A stretch of 64,000 bases of DNA from JAFDBW01 sp963825575 (GTDB lineage Bacteria; Desulfobacterota; Desulfuromonadia; Desulfuromonadales; BM103), in the NCBI GenBank assembly GCA_963825575.1, contig CAWGUB010000002.1:1-64000 (forward strand), given 5' to 3'. The notes under the pieces are model-generated. The model worked only from the letters and a program-made list of their open reading frames with translations. It was not told the DNA's origin and searched no databases. The translations under genes were made by a program, and so were the position numbers. Position 1 is the first letter of the stretch. Each line of letters opens with the position of its first letter. This document shows, one piece after another, positions 1 to 9,222 of the stretch.

Positions 1-220
1 TGATGGTCGTCGTTTGCGGGCCGAACTCCGCCGGTCTGACTTCGACGGCGACCGCATTGCGAACTTTTTGCCGCGGCTTGGCCTTGGGGCCGGACTGCAT
101 CATCCAAACGGCGATGCTGGCACCGATGGCGACCACGACGATCGGCAGCAGCAGTCGCAGCAGGGTTGCAGGACGATTCGGGTTCGGTGATCCATGGTGT
201 TGTTGCTGGTCAGAATCCAT
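1..220 (-). CDS. Efflux RND periplasmic adaptor (HlyD/MFP family), N-terminal part
   Basis: Only the first 73 codons are inside the window; the gene continues past base 1. The product starts with a short polar stretch, then one strongly hydrophobic segment (about residues 18-36, LLRLLLPIVVVAIGASIAVW) followed by a basic KPRQK segment and the VRNAVAVEVRP strand. This is the usual start of a membrane-fusion protein that bridges an inner-membrane RND pump and an outer-membrane channel. A GAGGT ribosome site lies 6 bp before the ATG. It follows the NodT-type outer-membrane factor on the same strand, so an RND tripartite operon is likely. The adaptor body is not visible, so the substrate cannot be guessed. 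Confidence 0.65.
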   Translation of the reverse strand, partial: MDSDQQQHHGSPNPNRPATLLRLLLPIVVVAIGASIAVWMMQSGPKAKPRQKVRNAVAVEVRPAEFGPQTTTI

Positions 221-250
221 TCGCTTACCTCGTGAAATTTTCGGTCCGGA

Positions 251-1653
251 TCATCGGCTTAAATCCCAACCGCCAGCCAGGGCACGGCAAAGGTTTATGC
301 GGTTTTCATAAAGCGCACCGCTGGCAGCGACCCTGGTGCGCTGCAGTTGCTGCTCGGAGAGGATTGATGTCAGTACGCGCTGGTAGTCGACGGCCCCGTT
401 CAGATAGCGGTCGCGAATTCGTTCGGTCGCCTGTGCCGCAAGCTCCAGCTGCCGGTCGAGGCTGGCAGGTACTCCAGCTGTCGCTGTTCCAGGACCAGCG
501 CATCTTCGACTTCGGCGAGGGCTTCGAGGATCGTCTGGCCGTAATCGTGCAGGGCCTCTGCGGCGACCGCACGGGTTCGATCGACTTCGGCACGGCGTTG
601 TCCGCCGTCGACCAGCGGCGCCAGCAGGTTGGCTGCAAGTGAGGCCAGCCAGTTGTCGAACAGGTCCTCGATCTGTTCATTCGCAGTTGTCGCCCGGCCG
701 GTCAGACTGAGACGTGGAAAGCGATCGGCAACTGCCGCCGCGACGCGTTGGTCGGCGGCCTGTATCTGCAGCCATGCCGTGCGAACGTCCGGACGTCGTT
801 CGAGCAGGCTCGCTCTGCAGGCCGGTGGCAGGCAGAGGCGGCAGATCGCCAAAAGTTGCTTGCGCGAACTGTGGCGCCTGGTCGGGGGTTAAACCAAGCA
901 GGATCGCCAGCTGATTCTGCAACACCTGCTCCCGGCTCTAGCCAGGGCCCGTTCGCCACGCCGACTTTCGACCACCTGGCGCTGTTGCAGAAGATCGGCG
1001 ATGCTGATCTGGCCGGTGCGGAACTGCAGGCTGATCAGTTCGAGGGCCTGCTCGTTGGTGTGCAGTTGCTGTTCGAGAATCTTGATCTGCCCGCGTTGTT
1101 CGATCAGCTCGAACCAGGTTGATGCGACCTTGCCGACAGCGTCAGCGGCAGCTGTCTGCAAGGCTTCGGCACTGGCCAGGGCATCCAGTTCGGCGGCCTC
1201 CTGAGTCGAATTGACTCCCCCAGAGGTCGATTTCGTAACTTGCCGAGAGCCCCAGGTTGAAGTCTGGGACGAGTCGTCGTTGGAGTCCGAACGCAAACGT
1301 GAGCTGCTGCCGACTGCTTCGCCGTTCAGCTGGGGACAGAGGTCGGCACCGGCCCTGCGGGCCACGGCGCGGGCCTGATCGAGGCGGTCCCAGGCAGTCT
1401 GCAAGGAGAGGTTGTCACTCAGGGCTGGTTCGACCAGCTGGTCGAGGGTCGGGTCGTCGAAAGTCAGCCACCAGTGATCGGGCAGGGCCTCCTCACCGGT
1501 GGCGGAGAAGTGCCCCTGCGGTTGGTAGTCACCAGTCGGGTTGGCGTGCCGATCGAACAGCCGCCAGGGCGATGATCGTACAAAGGCAGAGCCAGCTACA
1601 GGTTCTGCTGGGAGTGTACCGGTTTGCATGGTTCCTTTATGACTTAAGTCCAC
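251..1653 (-). pseudogene. NodT-type outer-membrane efflux factor, frameshifted
   Basis: Outer-membrane channel of an RND pump (OMF/NodT). The first part holds the family signature DHWWLTFDDPTLDQLVEPAL and the next helices through QRQVVESRRGE. The frame then shifts near 930 (to the LLGLTPDQAP segment), again near 840 (to LERRPDVRTAWLQIQAADQR) and again near 465 (to DRYLNGAVDYQRVLTSILSE, ending at the TGA at 251-253). Together the pieces give a nearly full OMF, so at least three indels break one gene. No lipoprotein signal is seen at the 5' end, unusual for NodT proteins, so the start may also be damaged. Sequencing error near a contig edge is an alternative to real decay. Confidence 0.75.
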
Positions 1654-1717
1654 TTGCCCGGGGGCAGGCAGGCGAGATTGACGTTTCGCATATTTTAGAC
1701 GAAACAGTCAGGAAAAG

Positions 1718-1750
1718 TTTAAAAAAAAACGTCCGCTAGCGGACGTTTCT
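1718..1750 (-). terminator. Rho-independent terminator of efp
   Basis: A perfect inverted repeat, AAACGTCCGCT/AGCGGACGTTT, centred at 1737-1738. Read on the minus strand it is followed by nine T residues. It sits 23 bp past the efp stop and before the efflux gene, separating the two transcription units. Confidence 0.9.
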
Positions 1751-1772
1751 TGATCCAGAGAGTCGCAGGGCC

Positions 1773-2336
1773 TTACTCTTTGACGCGGGTTACGTACTCG
1801 CCGGTCCGCGTGTCAATCTGGATCAAAGTGCCTTCTTCGACGAAGCCCGGAACCTGCAGGGTGTAGCCGCTTTCTACCGTGGCCGGTTTGTTGTTGCCCG
1901 TGGCGGTGTCGCCCTTGACCCAGGGGTCTGTCTGGGTAACCCGCAGGTTGACGAAGTTGGGCAGGGTGACGCCGATGCCACGCTCGCCGTGCATGAGGAC
2001 CTTGACTTCCATGTTGTCGACCAGGAAGTATTTGTCGTCACCGAGGACCTCGCCGTCGATGGTTGCCTGATCGTAAGTCTTCTGGTCCATGAAAACGTAG
2101 CCGGTCTCGTCCTGGTAGAGGTACTGCATGTCGCGTTCATCCAGGCTCGCCGGTTCGAAGCTTTCCCCGGAGCGATAGGTGCGGTCGAAAAGTGCGCCGG
2201 TGATCATGTTGCGCAGTTTGCACTTGTAGAGGGACTGGCCCTTGCCCGGTTTGGTGAAGTCGAACTGGGCGATGACGTGCGGTTCGCCGTCGATCATTAC
2301 CTTGAGGCCTTTTTTCAGGTCAGCACAGCTATACAT
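1773..2336 (-). CDS. efp: Translation elongation factor P
   Basis: EF-P (187 aa, the usual length) binds between the ribosomal P and E sites and relieves stalling at polyproline stretches. Domain I is a KOW-like barrel (residues 1-63) with the loop KPGKGQ; Lys32 is at the position that carries the modification in other EF-Ps. The two OB domains follow (about 68-187), ending in the typical TRTGEYVTRVKE. AAGGAG lies 7 bp before the ATG, and a strong terminator follows. No modification enzyme (EpmA/B or EarP) is encoded nearby. A divergent paralogue, efpL, lies at 14585, so the strain has both proteins. Confidence 0.97.
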   Translation of the reverse strand: MYSCADLKKGLKVMIDGEPHVIAQFDFTKPGKGQSLYKCKLRNMITGALFDRTYRSGESFEPASLDERDMQYLYQDETGYVFMDQKTYDQATIDGEVLGDDKYFLVDNMEVKVLMHGERGIGVTLPNFVNLRVTQTDPWVKGDTATGNNKPATVESGYTLQVPGFVEEGTLIQIDTRTGEYVTRVKE

Positions 2337-2531
2337 AAGAAAACTCCTTCAAGAGTGAATTACGTTCATTGTGGGGAGCTGATTTTATACACAAAAGGAC
2401 GACTTATGTCATGGGTTTTCTGTGGGATTTGGCGAGAGGTGTGAAGGCAGAAGCGCGACAATGGAAAATCCTCTGCGTGGTAACCGGCAAAGCCAGAGCT
2501 GACACAGGCGATCAGGCTTGGCAGCCCACAA

Positions 2532-4160
2532 TCAAAGTGCCCCGGTTAACCTCTCCTCGGCGAGTAACCTTTCTTCTGCACAGCGCCGTTGATCCCAGCC
2601 CAGTTCTTCGGCCATGATTTCCAGGACTCTGGGTGCCGCCTGCTTTGCTGCCTCAGTATCCAGGAGTGCCAGCGGCATTCGCCTGGCGAGAACATCGATA
2701 ACCCGTTCGGCCAATTCATAACGCGTCGCATAGAGGACTTCCGATTCCAGAACGGGGTGATTCCTGACCAGCCGTATGCCAACCCCTCTCTCTGCCAGCT
2801 TGGCAACCTCCTCCGCCTGGTCACCATAGGTTCTGTTCAGGTAGGCAGCAACGTCTGCATCAAAACCATATTTTTTGCTCAGCTCAAGATCGCCCTTCTC
2901 ATTATAGTTGGCACTGCCGATAATCGGTAGCTGCTCGGTCTGACAGGTCGGTTTCGGTGCTGATAAGTTGAAGCGCTTTAAAGCGTGATCTACAGTATCA
3001 AGAGCCATTTTCCGATACGTGGTCCATTTGCCGCCGGCAATGGTCAGCAAGCCACTTGCACTGTCCTCAATCACATGGTCGCGGGCCAATTTGGCTGTGT
3101 CGGTGGCATTGGGATCGGACACCAGCGGTCTCAACCCAGACCAGACTGCCTTGATATCAGATTTTTTGACTTTCAGATTAAAGTAATGAGCGACGTGACG
3201 CAGCAGGTAGTCAATTTCTGCTTCAAGAGGCTGGGGGTGATCGGTAACTTCTGCAGGCTCATCAGTTGTGCCGACCAGGGCATGACCTTCCCAGGGCAGG
3301 ACAAATAGAACCCGGCCATCTTCGGTTTCCGGAATCATCAGGCCGGTGTCGGGTGGTGCGAAAAGTTTATCCAGGACGATGTGAATTCCCGTACTTGCGG
3401 AAAGGATTTTTGGTGCTTCGGGGTTGTCCATCAACCTTATTTGATCAACAAATGGGCCGGTGGCATTGATCACGCCCTTGGCCTTTAACTGCCAGGACTC
3501 ACCGGTCAAAGAATCCGTCAACTCCGCACCGGTGATTGTCCCGCCCTCTTTACATAACCCAGAAACGGCAACATGGTTGGCAATCGTTGCGCCGTGCTGT
3601 TCTGCTGTTAACGCCAGGGACAGGGCCATACGGGAATCGTGAAACTGACCGTCGTAATAGAGGACTCCGGCTTTGAGCCCTTCGGCTTTCAGCCTTGGAA
3701 AGCGTCGCAGGGCTTCCTTGCGGCTCAACAGACGGCTGTGACCGATATTCTGCTTGCCGGACAAGATGTCGTAGAGTTTGAGGCCCGCAAAAACATAGGG
3801 GACGTCGAGCCATTTGTAGAGCGGGGTGATCAGGGGCAGCCGGTTTGACAAGTGTCGTGCATTTTTTAGCAAGAGGCCCCGTTCGCGGAGACCATCCCTG
3901 ACCAGGTTGTACTGCACACGGTCGAGTTTTTTGACGGCCATCTCCAGGTAACGCACCCCGCCATGCACCAGCTTGGTGCTGCGACTGCTGGTGCCTTCAG
4001 CGAAGTCATTCTTTTCAACCAGCGCCACCTTTAAACCGCGGCTTGCCGCATCCAGGGCAACCCCACAGCCGGTCGCGCCGCCGCCTATGACGAGCAGGTC
4101 AAAAATGCGGCCATCTTTCAATAGCTGTAAATGCTCTTTTCTGCTCACTCTCGTCTCCAC
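2532..4160 (-). CDS. glpD: FAD-dependent glycerol-3-phosphate dehydrogenase
   Basis: Oxidises sn-glycerol 3-phosphate to dihydroxyacetone phosphate at the membrane and passes electrons to quinone. The 542-aa product has the FAD-binding VIGGGATGCG at residues 24-33, the GlpD signature FAEGTSSRSTKLVHGGVRYLE region (about 54-74), the LPWEGHALVGTTDEP segment and the C-terminal DAO_C domain. It is the last gene on the minus strand of the glp cluster, after the ABC importer and 116 bp past glpV. A GC-rich hairpin lies in that gap, so its level may differ from that of the transporter. It supplies the step after GlpK, which is encoded divergently. Confidence 0.95.
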   Translation of the reverse strand: METRVSRKEHLQLLKDGRIFDLLVIGGGATGCGVALDAASRGLKVALVEKNDFAEGTSSRSTKLVHGGVRYLEMAVKKLDRVQYNLVRDGLRERGLLLKNARHLSNRLPLITPLYKWLDVPYVFAGLKLYDILSGKQNIGHSRLLSRKEALRRFPRLKAEGLKAGVLYYDGQFHDSRMALSLALTAEQHGATIANHVAVSGLCKEGGTITGAELTDSLTGESWQLKAKGVINATGPFVDQIRLMDNPEAPKILSASTGIHIVLDKLFAPPDTGLMIPETEDGRVLFVLPWEGHALVGTTDEPAEVTDHPQPLEAEIDYLLRHVAHYFNLKVKKSDIKAVWSGLRPLVSDPNATDTAKLARDHVIEDSASGLLTIAGGKWTTYRKMALDTVDHALKRFNLSAPKPTCQTEQLPIIGSANYNEKGDLELSKKYGFDADVAAYLNRTYGDQAEEVAKLAERGVGIRLVRNHPVLESEVLYATRYELAERVIDVLARRMPLALLDTEAAKQAAPRVLEIMAEELGWDQRRCAEERLLAEERLTGAL

Positions 4161-4186
4161 GCCACAGGGGTCAATATAAAGTCAGA

Positions 4187-4209
4187 GGCCAGGGCTTGTG
4201 ACCCTGGCC
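4187..4209 (-). terminator. Hairpin between glpV and glpD
   Basis: An 8-bp GC-rich stem (GGCCAGGG/CCCTGGCC) with a 7-nt loop lies in the glpV-glpD gap. The downstream T content on the minus strand is weak (CTGACTTTAT), so it is more likely a partial terminator or RNA-processing hairpin than a full stop. Confidence 0.45.
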
Positions 4210-4276
4210 CCTGAAGGTTGCGCTCAAATGTCGCCTCAAGGATAAAGATCTTTTCTCCAGCTGAGGCTGATTGCGT

Positions 4277-6031
4277 CTATTTCACTTTACCTGCACGCCA
4301 GGCCTTGATCAGGTCGTCGTAATTGACGGTCTCTCCTGGTGGTTTTTCATTGGCCAGTTTGGCTTTGGGTGCTCCTGATTTGCCCAGCCAGTAGGATTCT
4401 TCACGCTCTTCGTTCATGATTGGGCCTTTGTCACCCTGAGAATTGCTCCTTGCGAGGCGGATGAGGACTTTGTCCTGCTCCTTGGCAAGGTTATCCATCG
4501 CCGTATCGACAGTCACTTCGCCGGCAACCGCTTCACCGATGTTCTGCCACCAGAGTTGGGCCAGCTTGGGATAGTCCGGGACATTGGTGCCGGTCGGAGT
4601 CCATGCAACGCGTGCCGGGCTGCGATAGAATTCAACCAGGCCACCCAGTTTTGGCGCGCGCTCGGTGAACGATGCGTGGCGGATGTCGCTGTCTCGAATC
4701 GGAGTCAGGCCAACATGTGCTTTCTTCAGTGAAACCGATTTGGAAACGACAAACTGGGCAAACAGCCAGGCCGCCTTGCGCCGGTCAACCGGCGTACTCT
4801 TCATCAGAGTCCAGGAGCCGCAATCCTGATAGCCAAGCTTCATCCCTTCTTCCCAGTAAGGGCCGTGTGGTGATGGCGCCATGCGCCATTTCGGGGTCCC
4901 ATCAGCATTGACCACATCTGTGCCTTCTTCAACCATTGAAGAGGTAAAGGCGGTGTACCAGAAGATCTGCTGCGCGACATTGCCCTTGGCCAGACTGGGC
5001 AGCGACTGGTAGAAGTCCATGCCGAGAGCGCCCGGAGGTGCATATTTACGCAGCCATTCCATGTATTTACGCAGGGCATATTTGGCTGCAGGGCCATTAG
5101 TGGCGCCACCACGGCTGACACTGGAGCCGACGGGACGGTCTTTTTCATCAACCCGGATGCCCCATTCGTCAACCGGCTTGCCATTCGGGATGCCCTTGTC
5201 GCCGGCGCCCGCCATCGACAGCCAGGCATCGGTAAAGCGCCAGCCAAGGTCAGGTGCTTTCTTGCCGTAGTCCATATGACCATAAATAGCTTTGCCGTCG
5301 ATTTCCCGTACATGCTCGCTGAAGAATTCGGCGATATCTTCATAGGCTGACCAGTTGACGGGAACTCCCAGTTCATAGCCATAAAGTTTTTTGAACTGTG
5401 CTTTCAGGTCCGCACGGTTAAACCAGTCATAGCGAAACCAGTAGAGGTTGGCGAACTGCTGATCGGGGAGCTGGTAGAGTTTGCCATCCGGGGCGGTGGT
5501 GAACGATTTGCCCATGAAGTCATCGACATCGAGGGTCGGCAGGGTTACGTCTTTGCCCTCACCGGTCATCCAGTCGGTCAGGTTGACGACGTAGCCATAA
5601 CGCCAGTGGGTGCCGATCAGGTCGGAGTCGTTGATGTAGGCATCAAAGATGTTTTCTCCGGACTGCATCTGGGTCTGGAGTTTTTCTATAACGTCACCTT
5701 CCTGAATCAGGTCGTGGGTGACCTCAATGCCGGTGATCTCCTTAAAAGCCTTGGCGAGTACTTTTGATTCGTACTCATGGGTCGGAATGGTCTCGGAGAC
5801 AACCTTGATTTTCATGCCTTTGAAGGGTTTGGCCGCCTCGATGAACCACTCCATTTCTTTCATCTGTTCGGCTTTGGACAGGGTTGAAGGCTGAAATTCG
5901 CTATCGACCCATTTCTTGGCTGCCGCCGTGTCGGCGCTTGCGGATGTGGTGAAACACATCAGCAATGCGGCCGTGAGACTGATCAATAGCCTCACACGTG
6001 ATTTTCCTCTGCTGGTTGTGTCTGTCATCAT
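4277..6031 (-). CDS. glpV: Glycerol ABC transporter substrate-binding protein GlpV
   Basis: Periplasmic binding protein of the GlpSTPQV glycerol importer first described in Rhizobium leguminosarum. The start is the first of two consecutive ATGs, preceded by GGAGGA at 5-bp spacing; an in-frame ATG 31 codons upstream has no such site. The product (584 aa) has a signal peptide (RVRLLISLTAALLMCFTTSASA, cut near residue 35) and a type-1 extracellular solute-binding fold rich in Trp and Tyr, with hallmark segments FRYDWFNRADL and VPVNWSAYEDIAEFF. It is longer than most sugar-binding proteins, as is typical for this family. It follows glpU by 107 bp and precedes glpD. Confidence 0.88.
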   Translation of the reverse strand: MMTDTTSRGKSRVRLLISLTAALLMCFTTSASADTAAAKKWVDSEFQPSTLSKAEQMKEMEWFIEAAKPFKGMKIKVVSETIPTHEYESKVLAKAFKEITGIEVTHDLIQEGDVIEKLQTQMQSGENIFDAYINDSDLIGTHWRYGYVVNLTDWMTGEGKDVTLPTLDVDDFMGKSFTTAPDGKLYQLPDQQFANLYWFRYDWFNRADLKAQFKKLYGYELGVPVNWSAYEDIAEFFSEHVREIDGKAIYGHMDYGKKAPDLGWRFTDAWLSMAGAGDKGIPNGKPVDEWGIRVDEKDRPVGSSVSRGGATNGPAAKYALRKYMEWLRKYAPPGALGMDFYQSLPSLAKGNVAQQIFWYTAFTSSMVEEGTDVVNADGTPKWRMAPSPHGPYWEEGMKLGYQDCGSWTLMKSTPVDRRKAAWLFAQFVVSKSVSLKKAHVGLTPIRDSDIRHASFTERAPKLGGLVEFYRSPARVAWTPTGTNVPDYPKLAQLWWQNIGEAVAGEVTVDTAMDNLAKEQDKVLIRLARSNSQGDKGPIMNEEREESYWLGKSGAPKAKLANEKPPGETVNYDDLIKAWRAGKVK

Positions 6032-6138
6032 CTCTCCTCCTTCTTTGGGCCCCTCGTTGTTTTGCCCGGCTTGCCGAGCTTCTTTGTCGGTGCTAAGGCC
6101 TGAGCTCCGCTCAAAGTGAAACACTTTCTACTTATTGT

Positions 6139-6423
6139 TCAACCCCAACGCATTAAGATAATCATCCAGATCAGTGCGATTACAAAGGCGATCCAGAGCG
6201 ATAGACTGGTCAACCCGATCCAGGCAAGGTGGATATAGGCATTACTGAGCAGGCCGATAAACAGTCGATCGCCAGGGGTTGTGGCAATCGGTAAAAACCC
6301 TTTGCGTTCTGCACTGGGGGCCTTGGCCTGCCAGATAGTCATGGCCACCAGCAGGCAGGCGATGGTGATAAAGAAAATTGCTGTCGGCATGGTCCATGCC
6401 ATCCACTCCAGAGACATATTCAT
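6139..6423 (-). CDS. glpU: DUF2160 small membrane protein GlpU
   Basis: A 94-aa inner-membrane protein with two or three hydrophobic segments (about 12-34 and 62-92) joined by a loop containing KAPSAERKGFLPIATTPGDR. It lies 6 bp after the permease glpQ and before the binding protein, the position of GlpU/DUF2160 in glycerol ABC operons. Its biochemical role is not established. The fixed position suggests an accessory membrane subunit or assembly factor of the importer, which is an inference. Confidence 0.85.
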   Translation of the reverse strand: MNMSLEWMAWTMPTAIFFITIACLLVAMTIWQAKAPSAERKGFLPIATTPGDRLFIGLLSNAYIHLAWIGLTSLSLWIAFVIALIWMIILMRWG

Positions 6424-6429
6424 ACCTCG

Positions 6430-7233
6430 TTAAACCCGGCCGAGGGCAAAGCCCTTGGCCAGATGGTTGCGCACGAACCAGATCACCAGCGCCCCCGGTA
6501 CAATTGTCAGGACGCCGGCAGCGGCGAGCAAACCCCAGTCAAGTCCGGAGGCGCTGACCGTTCGCGTCATGATCGCGGCGATCGGCTTCGCCGCTGTGGT
6601 CGTCAAGGTTCTGGCCAGGAGCAACTCGACCCAGGAAAACATGAAACAGAAAAACGCTGTGACGCCGATACCGGTGCGAATCAGCGGCATGAAAATAGTC
6701 AGGAAAAAGTGCGGAAAGCTGTAGCCGTCAATATATGCCATCTCATCAATTTCACGCGGGATACCAGACATAAAGCCTTCTAAAATCCAGACCGCCAGCG
6801 GCACATTGAACAGGCAGTGGGAAAGGGCCACGGCAAAATGGGTATCGATCAGGTTGAATGTCGAGTAGAGCTGGAAGAACGGTAGCAGAAAGACTGCTGG
6901 TGGCGCCATGCGGTTTGTCAACAGCCAGAAAAACAGATGCTTGTCGCCCAGGAACTTGTAACGTGAAAAAGCATAGGCCGCAGGCAATGCGGTCAATAAA
7001 GAGATCACAACATTCATACTGACGTAGTAAAAACTGTTCAAATACCCCGAGTACCAGGACTTGTCAGTGAAGATTTTTATATAATTGTCAAAGGTCGGAT
7101 CTTGCGGATAAAAGGAAAAAACGCTGAGGATATCCGCATTGGTCCGCAAAGACATGTTGAGCATCCAATAAATCGGCAACAGCAGGAGGATAAAGTAAAC
7201 GACCAGACCAATAGTCCTCTTCTGGAACTTCAT
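6430..7233 (-). CDS. glpQ: Glycerol ABC transporter permease GlpQ
   Basis: Inner-membrane permease of the MalG type (267 aa, six predicted TM helices). The cytoplasmic EAA loop that docks on the ATPase is at about 153-175 (GFMSGIPREIDEMAYIDGYS). The start codon overlaps the stop of glpP by 4 bp (ATGA), so the two permeases are translationally coupled. The name follows the Rhizobium glycerol ABC system and should not be confused with the E. coli periplasmic phosphodiesterase GlpQ. Confidence 0.9.
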   Translation of the reverse strand: MKFQKRTIGLVVYFILLLLPIYWMLNMSLRTNADILSVFSFYPQDPTFDNYIKIFTDKSWYSGYLNSFYYVSMNVVISLLTALPAAYAFSRYKFLGDKHLFFWLLTNRMAPPAVFLLPFFQLYSTFNLIDTHFAVALSHCLFNVPLAVWILEGFMSGIPREIDEMAYIDGYSFPHFFLTIFMPLIRTGIGVTAFFCFMFSWVELLLARTLTTTAAKPIAAIMTRTVSASGLDWGLLAAAGVLTIVPGALVIWFVRNHLAKGFALGRV

Positions 7234-8102
7234 GACTTATCTCCCGTGCCGACCTTCAACAGTGCCTGATAGAACAACCAGCAGAACAGCAGTACAATCA
7301 GGAAATAAATGATCGAGAAGGCGGCCGCCGGGCCCAGGTCGAACTGGCCGACTGCCAGCTTGACCAGGTAGATCGACAAAAAAGTCGTTGAGTTGCCGGG
7401 TCCGCCACCGGTTAAGACAAAGGGCTCGGCATAGATCAGGAAACTGTCCATGAAGCGCAGTAGAACCGCAATGGTCAGCACGCCACGCATTTTCGGTAGT
7501 TGAATGTAACGGAAAGTGGACCAGACTGATGCCCCGTCAATACGAGCGGCCTGAAAATAGGCCTCGGGAATGGCCTGCAGCCCGGCATAAGCCAAAAGGA
7601 CCACCAATGGTGTCCAGTGCCAGACTTCCATCAACATGACTGTCACCCAGGCAGCAAAAGGCGACGCCGTGTGGTCGAAGGGGATGCCTAGGCCGTTGAC
7701 CGCCGCACCCAACAGGCCGATGTCGGGACGCATGAAAATGATCCAGATGGTGCCAATAACATTCCATGGAATCAGTAACGGCAGGGCAACCAGAACCAGG
7801 CTGAGTGATGCCCCCCAACCTTTTTTGGGCATCATCAGGGCAATCAGAATGCCGAGTGGAATTTCAATCAACAAAACCAGCGAGGAAAAGAGCAGCTGAC
7901 GTTTGAGCGCGTCATGCAGGCGTGGATCGGTCAGCGCATCCTTATACCACTCAACCCCGACAAACACCCGCTGGTCCGGGCCGAAGATGTCCTGCAGCGA
8001 GTAATTGACCACGGTCATCAGTGGCACAATGGCTGATACGGCGACCACCAGGAATACCGGGATGACCATTAGCCAGGCTTTGTTGTCTTCCCATTTGTTC
8101 AT
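7230..8102 (-). CDS. glpP: Glycerol ABC transporter permease GlpP
   Basis: MalF-type permease (290 aa) with six predicted TM helices and an EAA loop, LQAIPEAYFQAARIDGASVW. The start is the ATG that overlaps the glpT stop (ATGA at 8099-8102), with GGAG 8 bp upstream; a longer in-frame extension reaching 8177 would read through the end of glpT and is not supported. It pairs with GlpQ to form the channel. It is 4 bp overlapped with both neighbours, so the core of the operon is tightly coupled. Confidence 0.9.
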   Translation of the reverse strand: MNKWEDNKAWLMVIPVFLVVAVSAIVPLMTVVNYSLQDIFGPDQRVFVGVEWYKDALTDPRLHDALKRQLLFSSLVLLIEIPLGILIALMMPKKGWGASLSLVLVALPLLIPWNVIGTIWIIFMRPDIGLLGAAVNGLGIPFDHTASPFAAWVTVMLMEVWHWTPLVVLLAYAGLQAIPEAYFQAARIDGASVWSTFRYIQLPKMRGVLTIAVLLRFMDSFLIYAEPFVLTGGGPGNSTTFLSIYLVKLAVGQFDLGPAAAFSIIYFLIVLLFCWLFYQALLKVGTGDKS

Positions 8103-9211
8103 TTTGCAAGCTCCATACGTGCTTGTTGTTTTACGCCGTTTGCGACCAGCTTTTCGTCGGCATAAATTCTGATCCATTGCGATTGAAATTCCAGGAAACT
8201 TCTCTCTGCCGGGAGCTCCTGTTCCTCAGAAAGTTTAACCTTGAGGGTCTTTTCAGCAAGTTTTACCGTTACTATTTTGCAATTACCCAGGTCCTCGACC
8301 GCTTTGACAGCGACCGGGAGAGAACCCTGGACTTTTTGTGGATGCAACTTGAGAAATTCGGGACGAATCCCAAGCATGAAGTCCCCGTTTAGCGTTTCGG
8401 TGTCGTTGCCAACCCGGATCTCATGATTGCCGATATCGGCGATCCCGTTCTGCATCTGGCAGGGCAAAAAATTCATCCCGGGGCTGCCGATGAAATAGCC
8501 GACAAAGGTATGCTGAGGATTTTCAAAAAGGTCTTGCGGGGTGCCGATCTGCATGACCTGACCTTCGTTCATCACGACCACCTGGTCGGCAAAGGTTAGC
8601 GCCTCCAATTGGTCATGGGTGACGTAAACCATGGTCAACTTGAAGCGGGCGTGGATCTGCTTGAGCTTGCGCCGCAAGAGTAATTTGAGATGCGGGTCGA
8701 TCACGGTGAGCGGTTCGTCAAAAAGGATCGCTGCGACATCGCTGCGCACCAGTCCCCGACCAAGGGAGATTTTCTGCTTGGCGTCGGCACTCAAGTTGGC
8801 CGCGCGCTTGTGCAGTACGTCAGTCAGTTCCAGCATGTCAGCAACTTCTTTGACCCGCATGTCAGTATCAGCTTCCGGCAATTTGCGGTTGCGCAGCGGG
8901 AAGGCCAGATTGTCGTAAACACTCATGGTGTCGTAGATCACCGGAAACTGAAAAACCTGGGCGATATTGCGTTCCTGGGGGGGTATGGCAGTGACATCTT
9001 TACCATCAAACAGAACCTGCCCTTCTGAGGGTTTCAGTAGTCCGGAAATAATATTCAACAGAGTCGTTTTGCCGCAACCGGAGGGACCTAGAAGGGCGTA
9101 GGCGTTACCATCTTCCCAGACGTGATCCATTTTGCGTAAGGCATAATCTGTCTCACCGGCGGGCTTGGAAAGATAGGAATGAGCCAATTCTTTTAGATCT
9201 ATTCGAGCCAT
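8099..9211 (-). CDS. glpT: Glycerol ABC transporter ATPase GlpT (degenerate signature motif)
   Basis: ABC ATPase of 370 aa with a C-terminal TOBE/MalK-like regulatory region (about 280-360). Walker A is GPSGCGKTT, Walker B ILFDEP and the switch His is present (YVTHDQ). The ABC signature, normally LSGGQ, reads LSADA, and the D-loop is TVID rather than the usual SNLD. Its partner GlpS has a normal signature but lacks the switch His, so the two subunits are complementary. The product is unrelated to the E. coli glycerol-3-phosphate antiporter GlpT; naming follows the Rhizobium system. It lies 11 bp after glpS. Confidence 0.88.
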   Translation of the reverse strand: MARIDLKELAHSYLSKPAGETDYALRKMDHVWEDGNAYALLGPSGCGKTTLLNIISGLLKPSEGQVLFDGKDVTAIPPQERNIAQVFQFPVIYDTMSVYDNLAFPLRNRKLPEADTDMRVKEVADMLELTDVLHKRAANLSADAKQKISLGRGLVRSDVAAILFDEPLTVIDPHLKLLLRRKLKQIHARFKLTMVYVTHDQLEALTFADQVVVMNEGQVMQIGTPQDLFENPQHTFVGYFIGSPGMNFLPCQMQNGIADIGNHEIRVGNDTETLNGDFMLGIRPEFLKLHPQKVQGSLPVAVKAVEDLGNCKIVTVKLAEKTLKVKLSEEQELPAERSFLEFQSQWIRIYADEKLVANGVKQQARMELAK

Positions 9212-9222
9212 GAATGCTGCCT

